Source: Gracilibacillus boraciitolerans JCM 21714 (GTDB taxonomy: Bacteria > Bacillota > Bacilli > Bacillales > Amphibacillaceae). From it: a stretch of 64,000 nucleotides of DNA. The DNA is taken from NCBI RefSeq assembly GCF_000521485.1, contig NZ_BAVS01000009.1, positions 44,878-108,877 on the forward strand, read 5' to 3'. The number at the start of each line of letters is the position of its first letter. Positions within the stretch are counted from its first letter, which is position 1. Shown piece by piece: positions 49,844 to 58,719 of the stretch. A program made the position numbers and the translations under genes. The notes under the pieces were generated by a model. The model made no database searches. It was given only the letters and a program-made list of their open reading frames with translations, and was not told the DNA's origin.

Positions 49844-50149
49844 ATCGGACTCCTTATGGAAAAGAATGGTTATAGCTCCGACTATTAACCATGAATACAC
49901 GGCAAGAATCAGATGTTATGGAATAGAACGCTAGACACCAATTTAGAATGAATTTACTTATTTGCGGTGATTATTGTGGAAAATTTTCTACATTTGCTAA
50001 ATGACTTAGATTTTATGAGTAAAAGACAAGTTTACTTACATAATTTTATCCAAGTTAACTCATACTATTAGGGAAATTTCAGATGGTCTACTTTACATTT
50101 ACCGTATAGAATGGTATTATTAATGTAGAAAATACATGTTTAGCGGGTT

Positions 50150-50313
50150 AGTTAATAGGGACCTGCTCCGACGCAACGGCACTGCTAAAGATTTTGTTCA
50201 AAACTTGAGTAGTGAAAAAGAATATTGCGGCTGCCATCGCCCTAAGGCATAGATGGGCCACCTATTACCACTGAAATTTCAAAGGTTCTGGCAATTCGCC
50301 AGGACCTTTTTTA
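50150..50313 (+). promoter_or_regulatory. Structured leader RNA ending in a terminator
   Basis: TAATAGG (50153-50159) pairs with CCTATTA (50261-50267), closing a ~100-nt domain with internal stems such as TGCC/GGCA (50233/50245). Directly after comes AAAGGTTCTGGC (50281-50292) with GCCAGGACCTTTT (50298-50310) and T-run, a textbook terminator 16 bases before the start at 50329. The layout is that of a riboswitch, a T-box-like regulator or an autonomous small RNA. I do not recognise the class. Confidence 0.5.
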
Positions 50314-50328
50314 TTAGGGGAAACGATT

Positions 50329-50942
50329 ATGTACACTATACAATGGGCAACTGGATTTAGGGGGGGATTTTCAAAAGAGGAACCGATGGATTTGCATAAA
50401 TTTACACTATTTTATGATGAGCATATAGCGGAAAGATATTTTACATATTCTACGACGAGCAAAAAGATACCGTATTTCGTAATTGAGACCAAGCGTAATC
50501 AGTTACCACATCTGATGGGTCTTCAGCATTGGAATAACCTTGACGTAAAACAGCCAGAAAAACAATATGAAAGATTAATAAATGGTGAATGGGATATTCC
50601 CTTTATAGCTGCAGCTGATAATGGTCCTACAAAGAATACAGACAACGGATAGAATTTCTTCCTAACTTGTACAACCTTCTTTACCATTTTGAGTGTCGTG
50701 TCAAACTTATAAATAAAACGATTCCCAGCACTTTTAAAAATCGGAAAATAGATATGATTTTTCAAAAAGATGGTGTGAAATGGGTTTATGTATTAGAGTT
50801 AAGAGCAAAAAGAGCCCAAGAAAAAGCAACCGAAATATATGTACCTACAAGTATAACGGTTCATAGAAAAACTGCAAATGCACTTCAGGTTAAATCGGAA
50901 CCACTTCAAATTAAAGATGTATTGGTAGATAAAATTAGATAA
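50329..50942 (+). CDS. PBECR4-like nuclease-domain protein, frameshifted
   Basis: The first frame (50329-50652) has the conserved YFVIETKRNQLPHLMGLQHW block (Gly-Leu after His-Leu), like the PBECR families of phage/plasmid RNase-like effectors. It goes into the second frame after a missing base near 50633: YKEYRQRIEFLPNLYNLLYH, and ends IKDVLVDKIR. About 205 residues, no signal. The GG near residue 12 is from a G7 run. Coming right after a terminator-controlled leader, it may be a toxin-like or stress-regulated gene. Confidence 0.45.
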
Positions 50943-51083
50943 TTTATAATGACATAAATAAAACCAGCTAATAGAAGAGTTAATACAGAATTTTGCTGTT
51001 GTAATGATGTAATGCTTCACTTTATTCCATCCAAAATGGGGGGGTTATTTTGTTTAAATTCCTCCAGTATGATTACTGTACTT

Positions 51084-51130
51084 CCCCCCCTTATAATATG
51101 CTAAATTTTTTGCATATTATAAGGGGGGGG
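51084..51130 (+). promoter_or_regulatory. Hairpin that masks the ribosome binding site
   Basis: CCCCCCC (51086-51092) with TTATAATATGC pairs with GCATATTATAA (51111-51121) and GGGGGGGG. The G-run is also the SD of the ATG at 51139, so translation would be blocked in the folded RNA. G and C runs may be inflated. Confidence 0.5.
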
Positions 51131-51138
51131 AATTTTTA

Positions 51139-51399
51139 TGATCATTTTACATGATTTTAAAATTAATATTGAAGATTACGAAGCAATGGGGAAAGAAAAT
51201 CACTTCCCGTTATTGGATAATTGTCCTAAATGCAGAAGCCTTGCTCAAGGAAACGTGCATAGAAACGGATATTATTGACGATCCTTTTAATAAGATAATA
51301 AAAATTTTACGCATCCAATATTTTAATAAAAATAAATACACCTATCTCCTAAGCATGATCAATAATTTTAATAAATACGCCTTAATCATGAAAGAATAA
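51139..51399 (+). pseudogene. DUF6431-like transposase-leader fragment
   Basis: ATG 51139 gives MIILHDFKINIEDYEAMGKE, then NCPKCRSLAQGNVHRNGYY with CxxC, the zinc-ribbon opening of DUF6431 proteins found ahead of transposases. TGA at 51277 ends it; if one base is added the frame continues DDPFNKIIKILRIQYF to 51399. The rest of the transposase is absent. Confidence 0.5.
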
Positions 51400-51703
51400 T
51401 AAAAATTACTACATATAGCAGCTAAAAATATTCTGTTATTAAAAATTAGTTGTCTGAAGCGTCTCAGATACAAGAAACCTGACCGATTCTCCATAAACGC
51501 CCTTCTTACTTACAACATCTGAGGGATAACCCATTCAAAATAAATCCTGCAGTAAAAACCTTGTATAATAAAAAGGCATCCTCGTAAATAATAAGAGAAC
51601 GCCTTAGCATATACTGCACTGACTCCATCACCCAAGATATCGTTATATAATTGATCATTAATCCTAACGTATATAAAACATATATAATAGGAAGAAACTC
51701 GTC
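51400..51703. other. Intergenic; possible terminator of the minus-strand recombinase
   Basis: AAGGC (about 51571) and GCCTT (about 51599) can pair over a 20-base loop, weak terminator for the minus-strand recombinase. No gene is supported; the 65-codon minus-strand frame here lacks an SD. Confidence 0.3.
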
Positions 51704-52606
51704 TCACAAAAATTTATCCACTGTTTTATCAGACACATTTAAATAGTGATCCGCAAGAGTTTGGGTAGAACGATGCCCCCCCGTTTGTTTCGTGATCGTA
51801 ATGAGATCCGCCCCCCCTTTTTCGTGCATCGACGACACCTGGGTTTTTCTCAGATTATACGCCGTAAGTCCAAGCGTACGATGTAAAAACTTTCGATAAG
51901 CCTCGGTTGAAATCTTGGCACTTTTATACTTTCCGTTTTTATAGACTCTCCCTACAAAATAATCATCCATTTTTAAATGATAGGTCGCTTTGTAATCTTT
52001 CACCGCTTTTACTGTGAGTTGGTTCAATCGTTTATCAAACCAGGTTTTCTGTTTCTTCATATAGATCGAAACGGCATTATCATCCAAATCAAAATCTTGA
52101 ATTTTCATCGCAATCATTTCACTTGGCCGACTGGCTGTGATGAGATTCACGAGACAGATCGCTTTTTCTCGTATCGGTAACGTATTGATTAAGTTCGTCA
52201 AGTCCTCTTGATCTACTCGTTGCTTTCCTTTTATGCGTGTTAGGTTTTTATTTTCGATGTCGTCATATAAACTACGAATATACGACACGTCTTGTAAGAC
52301 CTTTTTTTCAGATGCAAAATCCACATCATAGTTTACGGTCAGATATCTTTTTATTGCGGACAGTCGTTTTTCCCAGGTGTTCTTTTTCACTCGTTGATCC
52401 ATGACAGATCCATACAAATAATCGAGCATTGATTCCAGACCTTCTGATTGAACGGTAGCTACACAATAATTTTGATATTGTGTAATATCACTTTGATAAC
52501 CTGCACTTATTTTTCTGGATCGCTCCTGGATAAAATTTTCTCTCTCTGCATATCGTTTTCGATTTCTGAAAGAATTCACAGGTAACACATCTGCCATTTT
52601 TTTCAC
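51704..52606 (-). CDS. Tyrosine recombinase/integrase
   Basis: 300 residues after an AAAGGAG-like SD. SAM-like N-terminal domain, then catalytic residues: ITASRPSEMIAM (ArgI), LRKTQVSSM (box II, Leu in place of His), GHRSTQTLADHYL (His and Tyr). Two Gly pairs (KGGAD, TGGHRST) come from C7 runs; the family has KGAD and TGHRST. Faces the plus-strand recombinase at 53041; an inverted repeat of recombination-site type lies between them. Confidence 0.85.
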   Translation of the reverse strand: MKKMADVLPVNSFRNRKRYAERENFIQERSRKISAGYQSDITQYQNYCVATVQSEGLESMLDYLYGSVMDQRVKKNTWEKRLSAIKRYLTVNYDVDFASEKKVLQDVSYIRSLYDDIENKNLTRIKGKQRVDQEDLTNLINTLPIREKAICLVNLITASRPSEMIAMKIQDFDLDDNAVSIYMKKQKTWFDKRLNQLTVKAVKDYKATYHLKMDDYFVGRVYKNGKYKSAKISTEAYRKFLHRTLGLTAYNLRKTQVSSMHEKGGADLITITKQTGGHRSTQTLADHYLNVSDKTVDKFL

Positions 52607-53040
52607 TCCTTATTTTTGGATAATATTGCTAAATAAAAACATAATGTTAAATACTACATTTTTTATTAATAACACCCAAAATTAAAAATACCATTTTTTA
52701 CTATTGCATAATATTGGATAATTTTATGTGCCTAATTTTCTAATTTTAGTATATCACCATAAGTTGCGATAAGACAGCATTATCACAACTTATTTTTTGT
52801 GAAATAAAATGGTAACATGATCCATTTTATCAATAGATATAATTACCATTTATTTCAATGTAAAATTTAGGAACTTGATATGTGTCACATAGAAGTTTAC
52901 ATAATATGGAATGGATAATAAATTTTATAAATTATGCTGAGCAATTCATTAACATATATTTACTTTTCATGGCAAGAGAGTTATAGTTAAATAATAAATA
53001 GATTGGATGCGTAAAATTTTTATAGAAAGGACTGGTATAA
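52607..53040. other. Divergent intergenic region of the recombinase pair
   Basis: AT-rich; contains the 14-7-14 site above, an inverted pair AAAATGG/CCATTTT (about 52806-52828), and several TACCATTT-like words (around 52689, 52848). Promoters for both recombinase genes must lie here. May include a plasmid resolution site. Confidence 0.4.
52759..52793. other. Candidate tyrosine-recombinase core site (14-7-14)
   Basis: ATAAGTTGCGATAA (52759-52772), spacer GACAGCA, TTATCACAACTTAT (52780-52793). The arms are inverted with one mismatch in fourteen, and the 7-bp spacer is in the usual 6-8 bp range. It stands in the 430-base intergenic region between two divergent tyrosine recombinase genes. An operator is the other reading. 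Confidence 0.6.
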
Positions 53041-53963
53041 ATGGATAACTTTTTTTATCTTCATGGCTATTTTATCGAACTCGAAAAAAACGGAAAGAAA
53101 CCCGGAACGATCAAACAATATCGATCGGACCTTCAGCAATTTATATCATGGCTGGACACAACGATAAACCAAGACCTTTTGGATGTAGATGCTGTTGCAA
53201 TTATGTCTTATGTGGCGTATTTAAAAGAAAGATCCTATCGTGATACAACGATCAAGCGTCACCTCTCATTGGTTCACAGATTCCTGGCATTTTATCACGT
53301 GCCTGTCGATTCATCTTCAGAACAGGAGAATATCTATCGCGCACCACCGTTGCAATCCAGTGATTTTATTTCAAACAACGAAATGGACCAGCTGCTGCAA
53401 TCCATGCAAAGACCGATCCAGTCTATCGCAAGAGACATACTGATCCCTCGCAACTTAGCGATCGTACATCTTATGCGTTATCAGGGGCTTCGTCCAAAAG
53501 AAATCACGTCGATTACGATGCGCATGATCAACCTGGCGCAGTCTACGATCGAGTTTAACTGGAACGGTGAGCGAATCAATTATACATTAGCCAATACACA
53601 CATGACCTATATCCGTGATTATATAGCAACAATTGCCCCCCATTAAAACGACCAAAATGGAAATCAGAAGAACCACTATTTGTTTCGTTTAATAATCGCA
53701 GCAATGATTATCAATACGATTACGCAAAGGTACAACCAAAACAACTATCCGTGCGAAGCATACAAGAAATGATTAAAGACGAAGTGTGGCGGGCGGATCT
53801 GCGAAAGCTTTCGGCCAAGCATTTACGAAATAGCTGTATCCTGGACCATATCCAAAGAGGGGAATCCGAAACAGACATCCTGAGCTATTTTCATTTGACG
53901 CACCCTTTTTCTTTGTATCGCTATAAACAATATAAGGAATTAGTGGATTCACATACTGAGTAA
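53041..53963 (+). CDS. Tyrosine recombinase, frameshifted
   Basis: SD AGAAAGGAC before ATG 53041. N-terminal core-binding domain (GTIKQYRSDLQQFISWL), ArgI in MRYQGLRPKEITSI, then the frame breaks at 53637 (GCCCCCCATTAAA, two C extra; IAPLKRPKWKSEEPLF when corrected). The C-terminal part has KHLRNSCILDHIQRG (box II) and HLTHPFSLYRYKQY (His, Tyr). About 305 residues. Probably the partner of the minus-strand recombinase for dimer resolution or integration. Confidence 0.75.
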
Positions 53964-54017
53964 TAATTTTATGGAAACCTTTATTATCACGGCGATTGAT
54001 TATCTTATATAACAGTA

Positions 54018-54041
54018 AGGTACAGGCATTTATGGTATAAT
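54018..54041 (+). promoter_or_regulatory. Extended -10 promoter of the toxin mRNA
   Basis: TATGGTATAAT (TGG before TATAAT at 54036-54041) is an extended -10. The transcript would begin near 54048 and run through the toxin. Confidence 0.55.
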
Positions 54042-54097
54042 AAGGGATAGGTACTCATTCGACATCTGTACTAATAAAATAGGGTGATTGGTGTTAT

Positions 54098-54205
54098 CCC
54101 CCCCAAAAGGGGGGTGATGCCATGACGACATTCCAGGCTTTAACGATCATGATCTAATTTTCGACAATGATTATCGCACTAATCGCAGTCGTTGTCCTAT
54201 TTTGA
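54098..54205 (+). pseudogene. Type I holin-like toxin (TxpA/BsrG-like) with premature stop
   Basis: AAGGGGGGTGATGCC before ATG 54122 is the typical SD of these toxins, hidden by the preceding C-run (CCCCCCC-AAAA-GGGGGG). The text is MTTFQALTIMI, a stop (TAA 54155), then FSTMIIALIAVVVLF to TGA 54203. Read through, it is a 27-residue single-helix peptide of the holin-like toxin family. The nonsense codon should inactivate it, unless it is a miscall. Confidence 0.7.
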
Positions 54206-54210
54206 ACGCA

Positions 54211-54260
54211 AAAAAATAGCCCCCCCTGTTCTGCCAAATGGGGAAGGGCTATTTTCTGGT
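54211..54260. terminator. Bidirectional terminator between toxin and antitoxin RNAs
   Basis: AAATAGCCC (54215 on) pairs with GGGCTATTT (about 54246-54254), with T-runs on both sides. Confidence 0.75.
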
Positions 54261-54307
54261 AATACACTAGATAACGCCAATTTCCTATCAAATAATGGGT
54301 ATCTAGG

Positions 54308-54337
54308 GACCGTAGTTCACGCTACGGTCTTTTTAAT
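54308..54337 (+). terminator. Terminator, plus strand
   Basis: GACCGTAG (54308-54315) and CTACGGTC (54322-54329), T5. Confidence 0.75.
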
Positions 54338-54595
54338 ATGTCGTTTCATATTACTTAGTATACCACATTTTCACAAAAAATAAACCGGTTATTGATCACC
54401 AGTGATTCATACCCGGTATGTATTATTACTATGTTTTGCGTGAAGGGTAAGCAACGCTCGAAAATCCTTGAATTGTGTGCACTGCACCAAGAGTAAGCGC
54501 ATGTCTATGAATAAATGTTGGTGCGCCTACCCGAAGTTGGCAGTAATAATCATTGGTGAAGTACTACTTATCTTCTTATTTGACGGAGCTTCATC

Positions 54596-54841
54596 CTAAT
54601 ATAAAATCAATCGAGTAAAAAACCCATTGAGGATTTTAAAAAAGGAAAATATGGTGAATTTCGATATGTCATACCCTTTGCTTTTCAATAGCATTAATAC
54701 TTCTTTAATATCCTCATCCTTAATTTGAACCTGTAAATCTTTCATGTATGGATTGCTTAACATAAAATCGTTTAAAAATGTTCCAAATAAAAATACAACA
54801 AAAAGAGGGGTAAAGAAAATTTTGAATATCATTCTCCACAT
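54596..54841 (-). CDS. Small hydrophobic protein, unknown, doubtful
   Basis: 81 codons. N-terminal TM segment (FKIFFTPLFVVFLFGTFLNDF), middle acidic region and a hydrophobic C-terminus. No good SD. Not recognised; region 54340-54595 holds only the antitoxin promoter and no other gene. Confidence 0.3.
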   Translation of the reverse strand: MWRMIFKIFFTPLFVVFLFGTFLNDFMLSNPYMKDLQVQIKDEDIKEVLMLLKSKGYDISKFTIFSFFKILNGFFTRLILY

Positions 54842-54967
54842 TGTAGAAATTAGAGCTTTCTATATATCCCAAAAACGGTATGGATTTTGTCATTTTATGA
54901 AGTAATTACGCAAATTTTGTTGTATAATTTGGAATAAATGGATTATTAGAAAAAGGGAGGTTTTATA

Positions 54968-56269
54968 TTGTTAGCTCAAGCGGAGAGAATTACAGGTCAT
55001 GCAACATACACCAGTATAGATAGAGTCCTTCAAATTGTTGATGAAATAAATTCAACTGACAAAACAAGTAAGCAAATAGAAATGTTAGAAAGAGTTACAG
55101 AAACATTTACTTTTTTAAAAGATGCACTTGATAGAGTTGACCCCTTGCTAGTGTCAACTATTACATTACAAACTATGAACAATCCGATTTCCCAAATATT
55201 AAATGAAGTAACTAACTTCAAAAATAATCGAAATGAGCAATACTTAACCAATGCACTCAATCATATTGAAACTTTACTTCAATATTCATCTCAATTATTA
55301 GTCATCCAGACACCAGAGGACATTGAAGGTGTTAGAAGTGCTGTGATTAAATTTAGACAATCAGTTGGACAACATTTATCTCACTTAGAAAAGGACGTTA
55401 ATGATACTAACACAGCATATAGCACCACTAAACAAAAGTTGGACGAACTTACAAATCTATCGAAAACCAAAAAAAACGTATCGACTCAATTATTTCAGAC
55501 TTCCAAAACCAATTTTTAAACGGACAAACGGAAAGAAATGAAAAAGTTTCTCAACTTATAACTGCTACCAAGAATGAATTTAATGGAATTTTTCAGTCAA
55601 ATGAGGAGATTCTAGATAATCAAATTGAGGAACAAAAAGATTTGTTCAAAACACAAGTTGAACAACAGAAAACTGACTTCAATAATTTAACTGATGATTT
55701 ACAAACAAAAGCACAAGAAGAATTAGATCAAATTATTGGAATGAATCAAAAAGCTGAGAAAATTTTGGGTATCATGAGTATGAAAGGTCTTGCTCATGGC
55801 TATCAAAATATTGCCAACAATGAAGGTCGGAAGGCTTTCTTTTGGAATATACTTTCAATTGGTTCACTAATAGGTCTGTTATGGTTTGGTTATGAGTTTA
55901 TTATTAAGCATGACGGAACAATGTCATGGACTTCTTTGATTAGTAGGTTTATTTTAACTGGTGTAGGTCTAACATTATTTACCTACGGAGCAAAACAAGC
56001 CACAAATCATAGGCAAGAAGAAAGACGTAATAGAAAAATAGAGTTAGAATTAGCTTCACTTGACCCTTATCTCAAGGACTTGGAGGAAGAAAAGCGAAAA
56101 GAGGTAAAAAAAAAGTCTTGTAAATAAATATTTTGGTGTTGAAGTACCAATTGTTTCAAACCCTAAAAAACAACCCCAATCACAAAACATGGTTGAAACA
56201 ATAACTAATAACCCACAACTGTTACAAGTAATAGCTGAAAAAGTAGTTCAAATAAATTCACAAAAATGA
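54968..56269 (+). CDS. Coiled-coil, double-TM protein of unknown function, twice frameshifted
   Basis: TTG 54968 after GGGAGGTTT. The first frame ends 55519; a missing base near 55463 joins it to NQKKRIDSIISDFQNQFLNGQTERN and the frame 55642-56127. One extra A in the A9 run at 56106-56114 then ends it early; without it the text is KKSLVNKYFGVEVPIVSNPKK to VQINSQK (56266). About 433 residues: helical N-terminal domain, coiled coil about 130-260, two TM segments about 290-345, then an amphipathic C-terminus. Such architecture occurs in phage-defence and membrane-sensing proteins, but I cannot place it. Codon use is like its neighbours. Confidence 0.5.
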
Positions 56270-56569
56270 AGAAAAGAGAATGTCTAGCTCCCTTCTTTTT
56301 GTATTATATATGCTAAATTAAAAATGTGCAGCTTCAATAGTTCGCGGCATAATATTCTCAAGGCGAATATGGTGCACTAACAACTAAATATAAATTTATG
56401 CGAAACTAGTAGTGACTATACTTCCAATTTTATAGAAGCTCCTTTTTTTAAAAAAATATCACCACTAAACATTAACGGAGCTAAAAATTTAGAAGAAGAT
56501 ATTCATAAACCCAGGCTGAAGAAAAGTCAGAACTCAAATCTTTAAGAACATAAGATGGATAAACTACTG
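56270..56569. other. Intergenic stretch
   Basis: About 300 bases, AT-rich; I see no gene or clear signal. Confidence 0.35.
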
Positions 56570-56608
56570 AACCGATACTCTTAGAGTAAGAGATATCGGT
56601 TTTTCTAT
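56570..56608 (+). terminator. Terminator hairpin
   Basis: CCGATACTCTTA (about 56572-56583) pairs with TAAGAGATATCGG (about 56587-56599), then T5. Confidence 0.75.
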
Positions 56609-56665
56609 GGAAAAATGGCTTAGCGAGAGTTTTGTCAAAATGTTGGCGGTACACTATTAAAAACT

Positions 56666-56753
56666 GGTAAACCTATATAGACCATGGTAAAATAAAGGTA
56701 GACATAGGTAAACCAGGTAGACATATATATATATTAACGATTAAAGGTAGACA
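56666..56753 (+). repeat. GGTAGACA direct repeats, candidate centromere/operator
   Basis: GGTAAACC (56666), GGTAGACA (56697), GGTAAACC (56707), GGTAGACA (56716) and GGTAGACA (56746): five related 8-mers in 88 bp, all in one direction and ending 20 bases before the start of the RHH/coiled-coil gene. Spacings are 31, 10, 9, 30. Confidence 0.65.
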
Positions 56754-56772
56754 ACTATAAAGGAGTGATAAC

Positions 56773-57663
56773 ATGTCTGATGACAAATATTCAACTTTTA
56801 GTTTTAAACTGGACAACGAAACCAAGGAAAAAGCAAAGGATGCAATTGAAACAAGTGGACTAACAGCGAAGGATTGGTTTAACAAAGCTCTTGCATTAAC
56901 TGAAATTCAAAGTATGAAGGAAAATTCAACGGATTACGCCTCTGATTTAAACGAATTAGAAGTACATACAACGAGGATCTTTGAACTCGTATCAAACATG
57001 GTAAACCGTAGCGTATATTTGAAGGAAAGTGCAGTGAGTGACCTCGAAACGAAACTCGATCACCAACGTGAAATCACATCGGAATATCAAATGAAACTCA
57101 AAGAAGCCGAAATCGAACGCGGAGATGTCGAACATAAACTGGAAGAATCATTGAAAGAACAAGGAGAATTGGAAAAACAATTAAACGAAATGAGAGAGAC
57201 ATTAGAGACAAACAAGCTCCTAATTTCTGAATACAAGGAAAAAAACGATACCCTCAATGGGTTAGTCACCAAGTATCAAACCTATGCTGATGAGAATGAT
57301 CAACTCAAAGAGGTATTAACTAACGAGCGAAACTCATACCAATCGAATATTGATGAACTCAACAAAACGAACAATGAGCTAACAGCTACAATAAAAGAAA
57401 ATGAGCAACAAATGAACACCCTCACAGAAAAACATAAGACCACTATAGAGCGACTTAATGAACAACGAGACATTGAACGAGAGAAAGCCCTGTTACACGC
57501 TGAAAGAGAGCATCATAAAAATCTGACAAACGCTAACAATGAATACAGCAACAAACTCCAAGCATTGTATGAACATTTGGAAGGTGAACGGAAAACTCAC
57601 GAGAAGAAAATCAATGAGCTACAACAACAGTTAGACAATGAACGCTCCAAGAACAACAATTGA
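56773..57663 (+). CDS. Ribbon-helix-helix plus coiled-coil protein, KfrA/Par-like
   Basis: 296 residues after AAAGGAGTG. Residues 7-45 (STFSFKLDNETKEKAKDAIETSGLTAKDWFNKAL) are a ribbon-helix-helix domain of the CopG type split here as STFSFKLDNETKEKAK and GLTAKDWFNKAL. Residues about 75-290 are one long heptad coiled coil rich in Glu/Lys/Asn. A DNA-binding head on a long coiled coil is the design of plasmid KfrA proteins and of the single-protein Par of staphylococcal plasmids. The repeats upstream are its likely binding sites, for autoregulation and plasmid segregation. Confidence 0.65.
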   Translation: MSDDKYSTFSFKLDNETKEKAKDAIETSGLTAKDWFNKALALTEIQSMKENSTDYASDLNELEVHTTRIFELVSNMVNRSVYLKESAVSDLETKLDHQREITSEYQMKLKEAEIERGDVEHKLEESLKEQGELEKQLNEMRETLETNKLLISEYKEKNDTLNGLVTKYQTYADENDQLKEVLTNERNSYQSNIDELNKTNNELTATIKENEQQMNTLTEKHKTTIERLNEQRDIEREKALLHAEREHHKNLTNANNEYSNKLQALYEHLEGERKTHEKKINELQQQLDNERSKNNN

Positions 57664-57790
57664 ACCTCTCATGACTAAAGTCACGAGATTCTTGGGAAGA
57701 GAGCATACTTGCTCATTTTTTTCTTAACCAGCAGCGGTTTCTCTTATTTACCAGGCTATCCCCCGTAGTACCTACGGTTGTGTTTAATGA
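57663..57790 (-). ncRNA. Right end/omega RNA region of the second TnpB element
   Basis: On the minus strand CCCAAGAATCTCGTGACT followed by TTAGTCATGAGAGGTTCAA is the 3' end of an IS605-type omega RNA; GTGACTTTAGTCAT is its last hairpin. The scaffold ends near 57664 and abuts the coiled-coil gene's stop. Confidence 0.5.
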
Positions 57791-58634
57791 CTATTCCAAT
57801 GTGTACTGCCTTAGACTTTCGGGCAAGATATTTTTACTAGCATTGATGTCATGATCGTGATGGACATGGCAAGCAGGGCACATCCATCCTCGAATATCGA
57901 GTGATTTCTTGCCATCCTTGTGACCACATTCCGAACATATCTGGCTAGATGGAAACCATTTATCCACCTTGATGATGTCACGCCTGTATATGTTAATTAA
58001 AAATTGAACCACATGTTAATCCAAAAGTACGCCCCAAAAACTTTGTGAATTTTTTACTTAGCAATCCTCAAAATAGCTTTATACGGAGATGTGGGCATGA
58101 TACCCTATCTAAAAGTGCGAAACATCTATATATCGCACTCTTTCGCAAAATAGTCATGCCCGTAAAAGCTCCGTATCAAGCCAAGCATTCTTTAATAATC
58201 ACAGTGAAAGTTTGTGAAGAAAATTAATTTTAACTGGCTCAATCTCAATTGCAAAATACACACGCCCGTGCCATTCCGCTTTATACTGTAATTTTGCAAC
58301 AAAGCTAGACCATGATACGTCCGCAATACTTTTCGATAGTTTGTGATTTCGCAACAGTCCTTTTGTGTTTAAGTCTTCCATACAGATCACATCGTGGTTT
58401 TTGATGATAGCTGTTGAAAGCTTATTTAGAAAGTCGTTCTGTTGGTTCCCTACTTTTTCATGTAAGCGGGTCACTCTTTATTTTTGCTTTTGATAGTTCT
58501 TCGCTTCCAATAGGCTAATACCGTTCTTTTTTTTCGATTAATGCTCTTCTGGACAACTTGCGCTGTTCACGTCTGAGTTTCTTCTCCATTTTGGGAGTGA
58601 ATTTAGGATTATCTACCTTACGATCATCCGAAAA
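57791..58634 (-). pseudogene. TnpB, interrupted by a MITE and cut by IS66
   Basis: Minus-strand pieces: KLRREQRKLSRRALIEKKNG (near 58560), [21 protein letters not shown] and [24 protein letters not shown] up to KAEWHGR (58262), then the MITE, then RDIIKVDKWFPSSQICSECGHKDG to ASKNILPESLRQ (57791). The zinc finger and last RuvC Asp are intact, but the reading frame is cut by the MITE, the N-terminus is lost at the IS66 end (58635), and further indels are present. Confidence 0.85.
57985..58260 (-). mobile_element. MITE-like element, copy 2 (276 bp), with 6-bp target duplication
   Basis: Ends TGTATATGTTAATTAAAAAT (57985) and AATTGCAAAATACA (58260), flanked on both sides by CACGCC (57979-57984 and 58261-58266). 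Inverted copy of 3292-3550. Internal stem: TACGGAG (58081) against CTCCGTA (58168) around GGGCATGA/TCATGCCC and AGTGCGA/TCGCACT. Removal restores the TnpB text HGRDIIKVDKW. Confidence 0.85.
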
Positions 58635-58660
58635 GTAAGCGTCAAATAATGTACACCTTC
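58635..58660 (+). mobile_element. IS66 left terminal repeat
   Basis: GTAAGCGTCAAATAATGTAC. GTAAGCG is the usual IS66 tip. It is the start of the IS66 that continues to 60436 and, beyond the RIT element, from 63936. Confidence 0.75.
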
Positions 58661-58719
58661 TGCCATCATTCAAAGCGTGAGATAATGTCATTATAATAAA
58701 TCTTGTAGGAGGTTATGCC

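Larger units (their letters stand above)
54211..54350 (-). ncRNA. Candidate antitoxin RNA of the type I system
   Basis: On the minus strand TGTGGTATACT (near 54361-54371) is an extended -10 promoter; the RNA would run left from about 54350 and stop at the bidirectional hairpin, about 130 nt. It overlaps the 3' part of the toxin mRNA by the terminator region, the layout of txpA/ratA-type pairs. Confidence 0.5.

Noticed and set aside
53041..53963. Recombinase as proof of an integrative element
   Set aside because: No attachment-site pair, excisionase or tRNA target is visible, so plasmid resolution is as likely.
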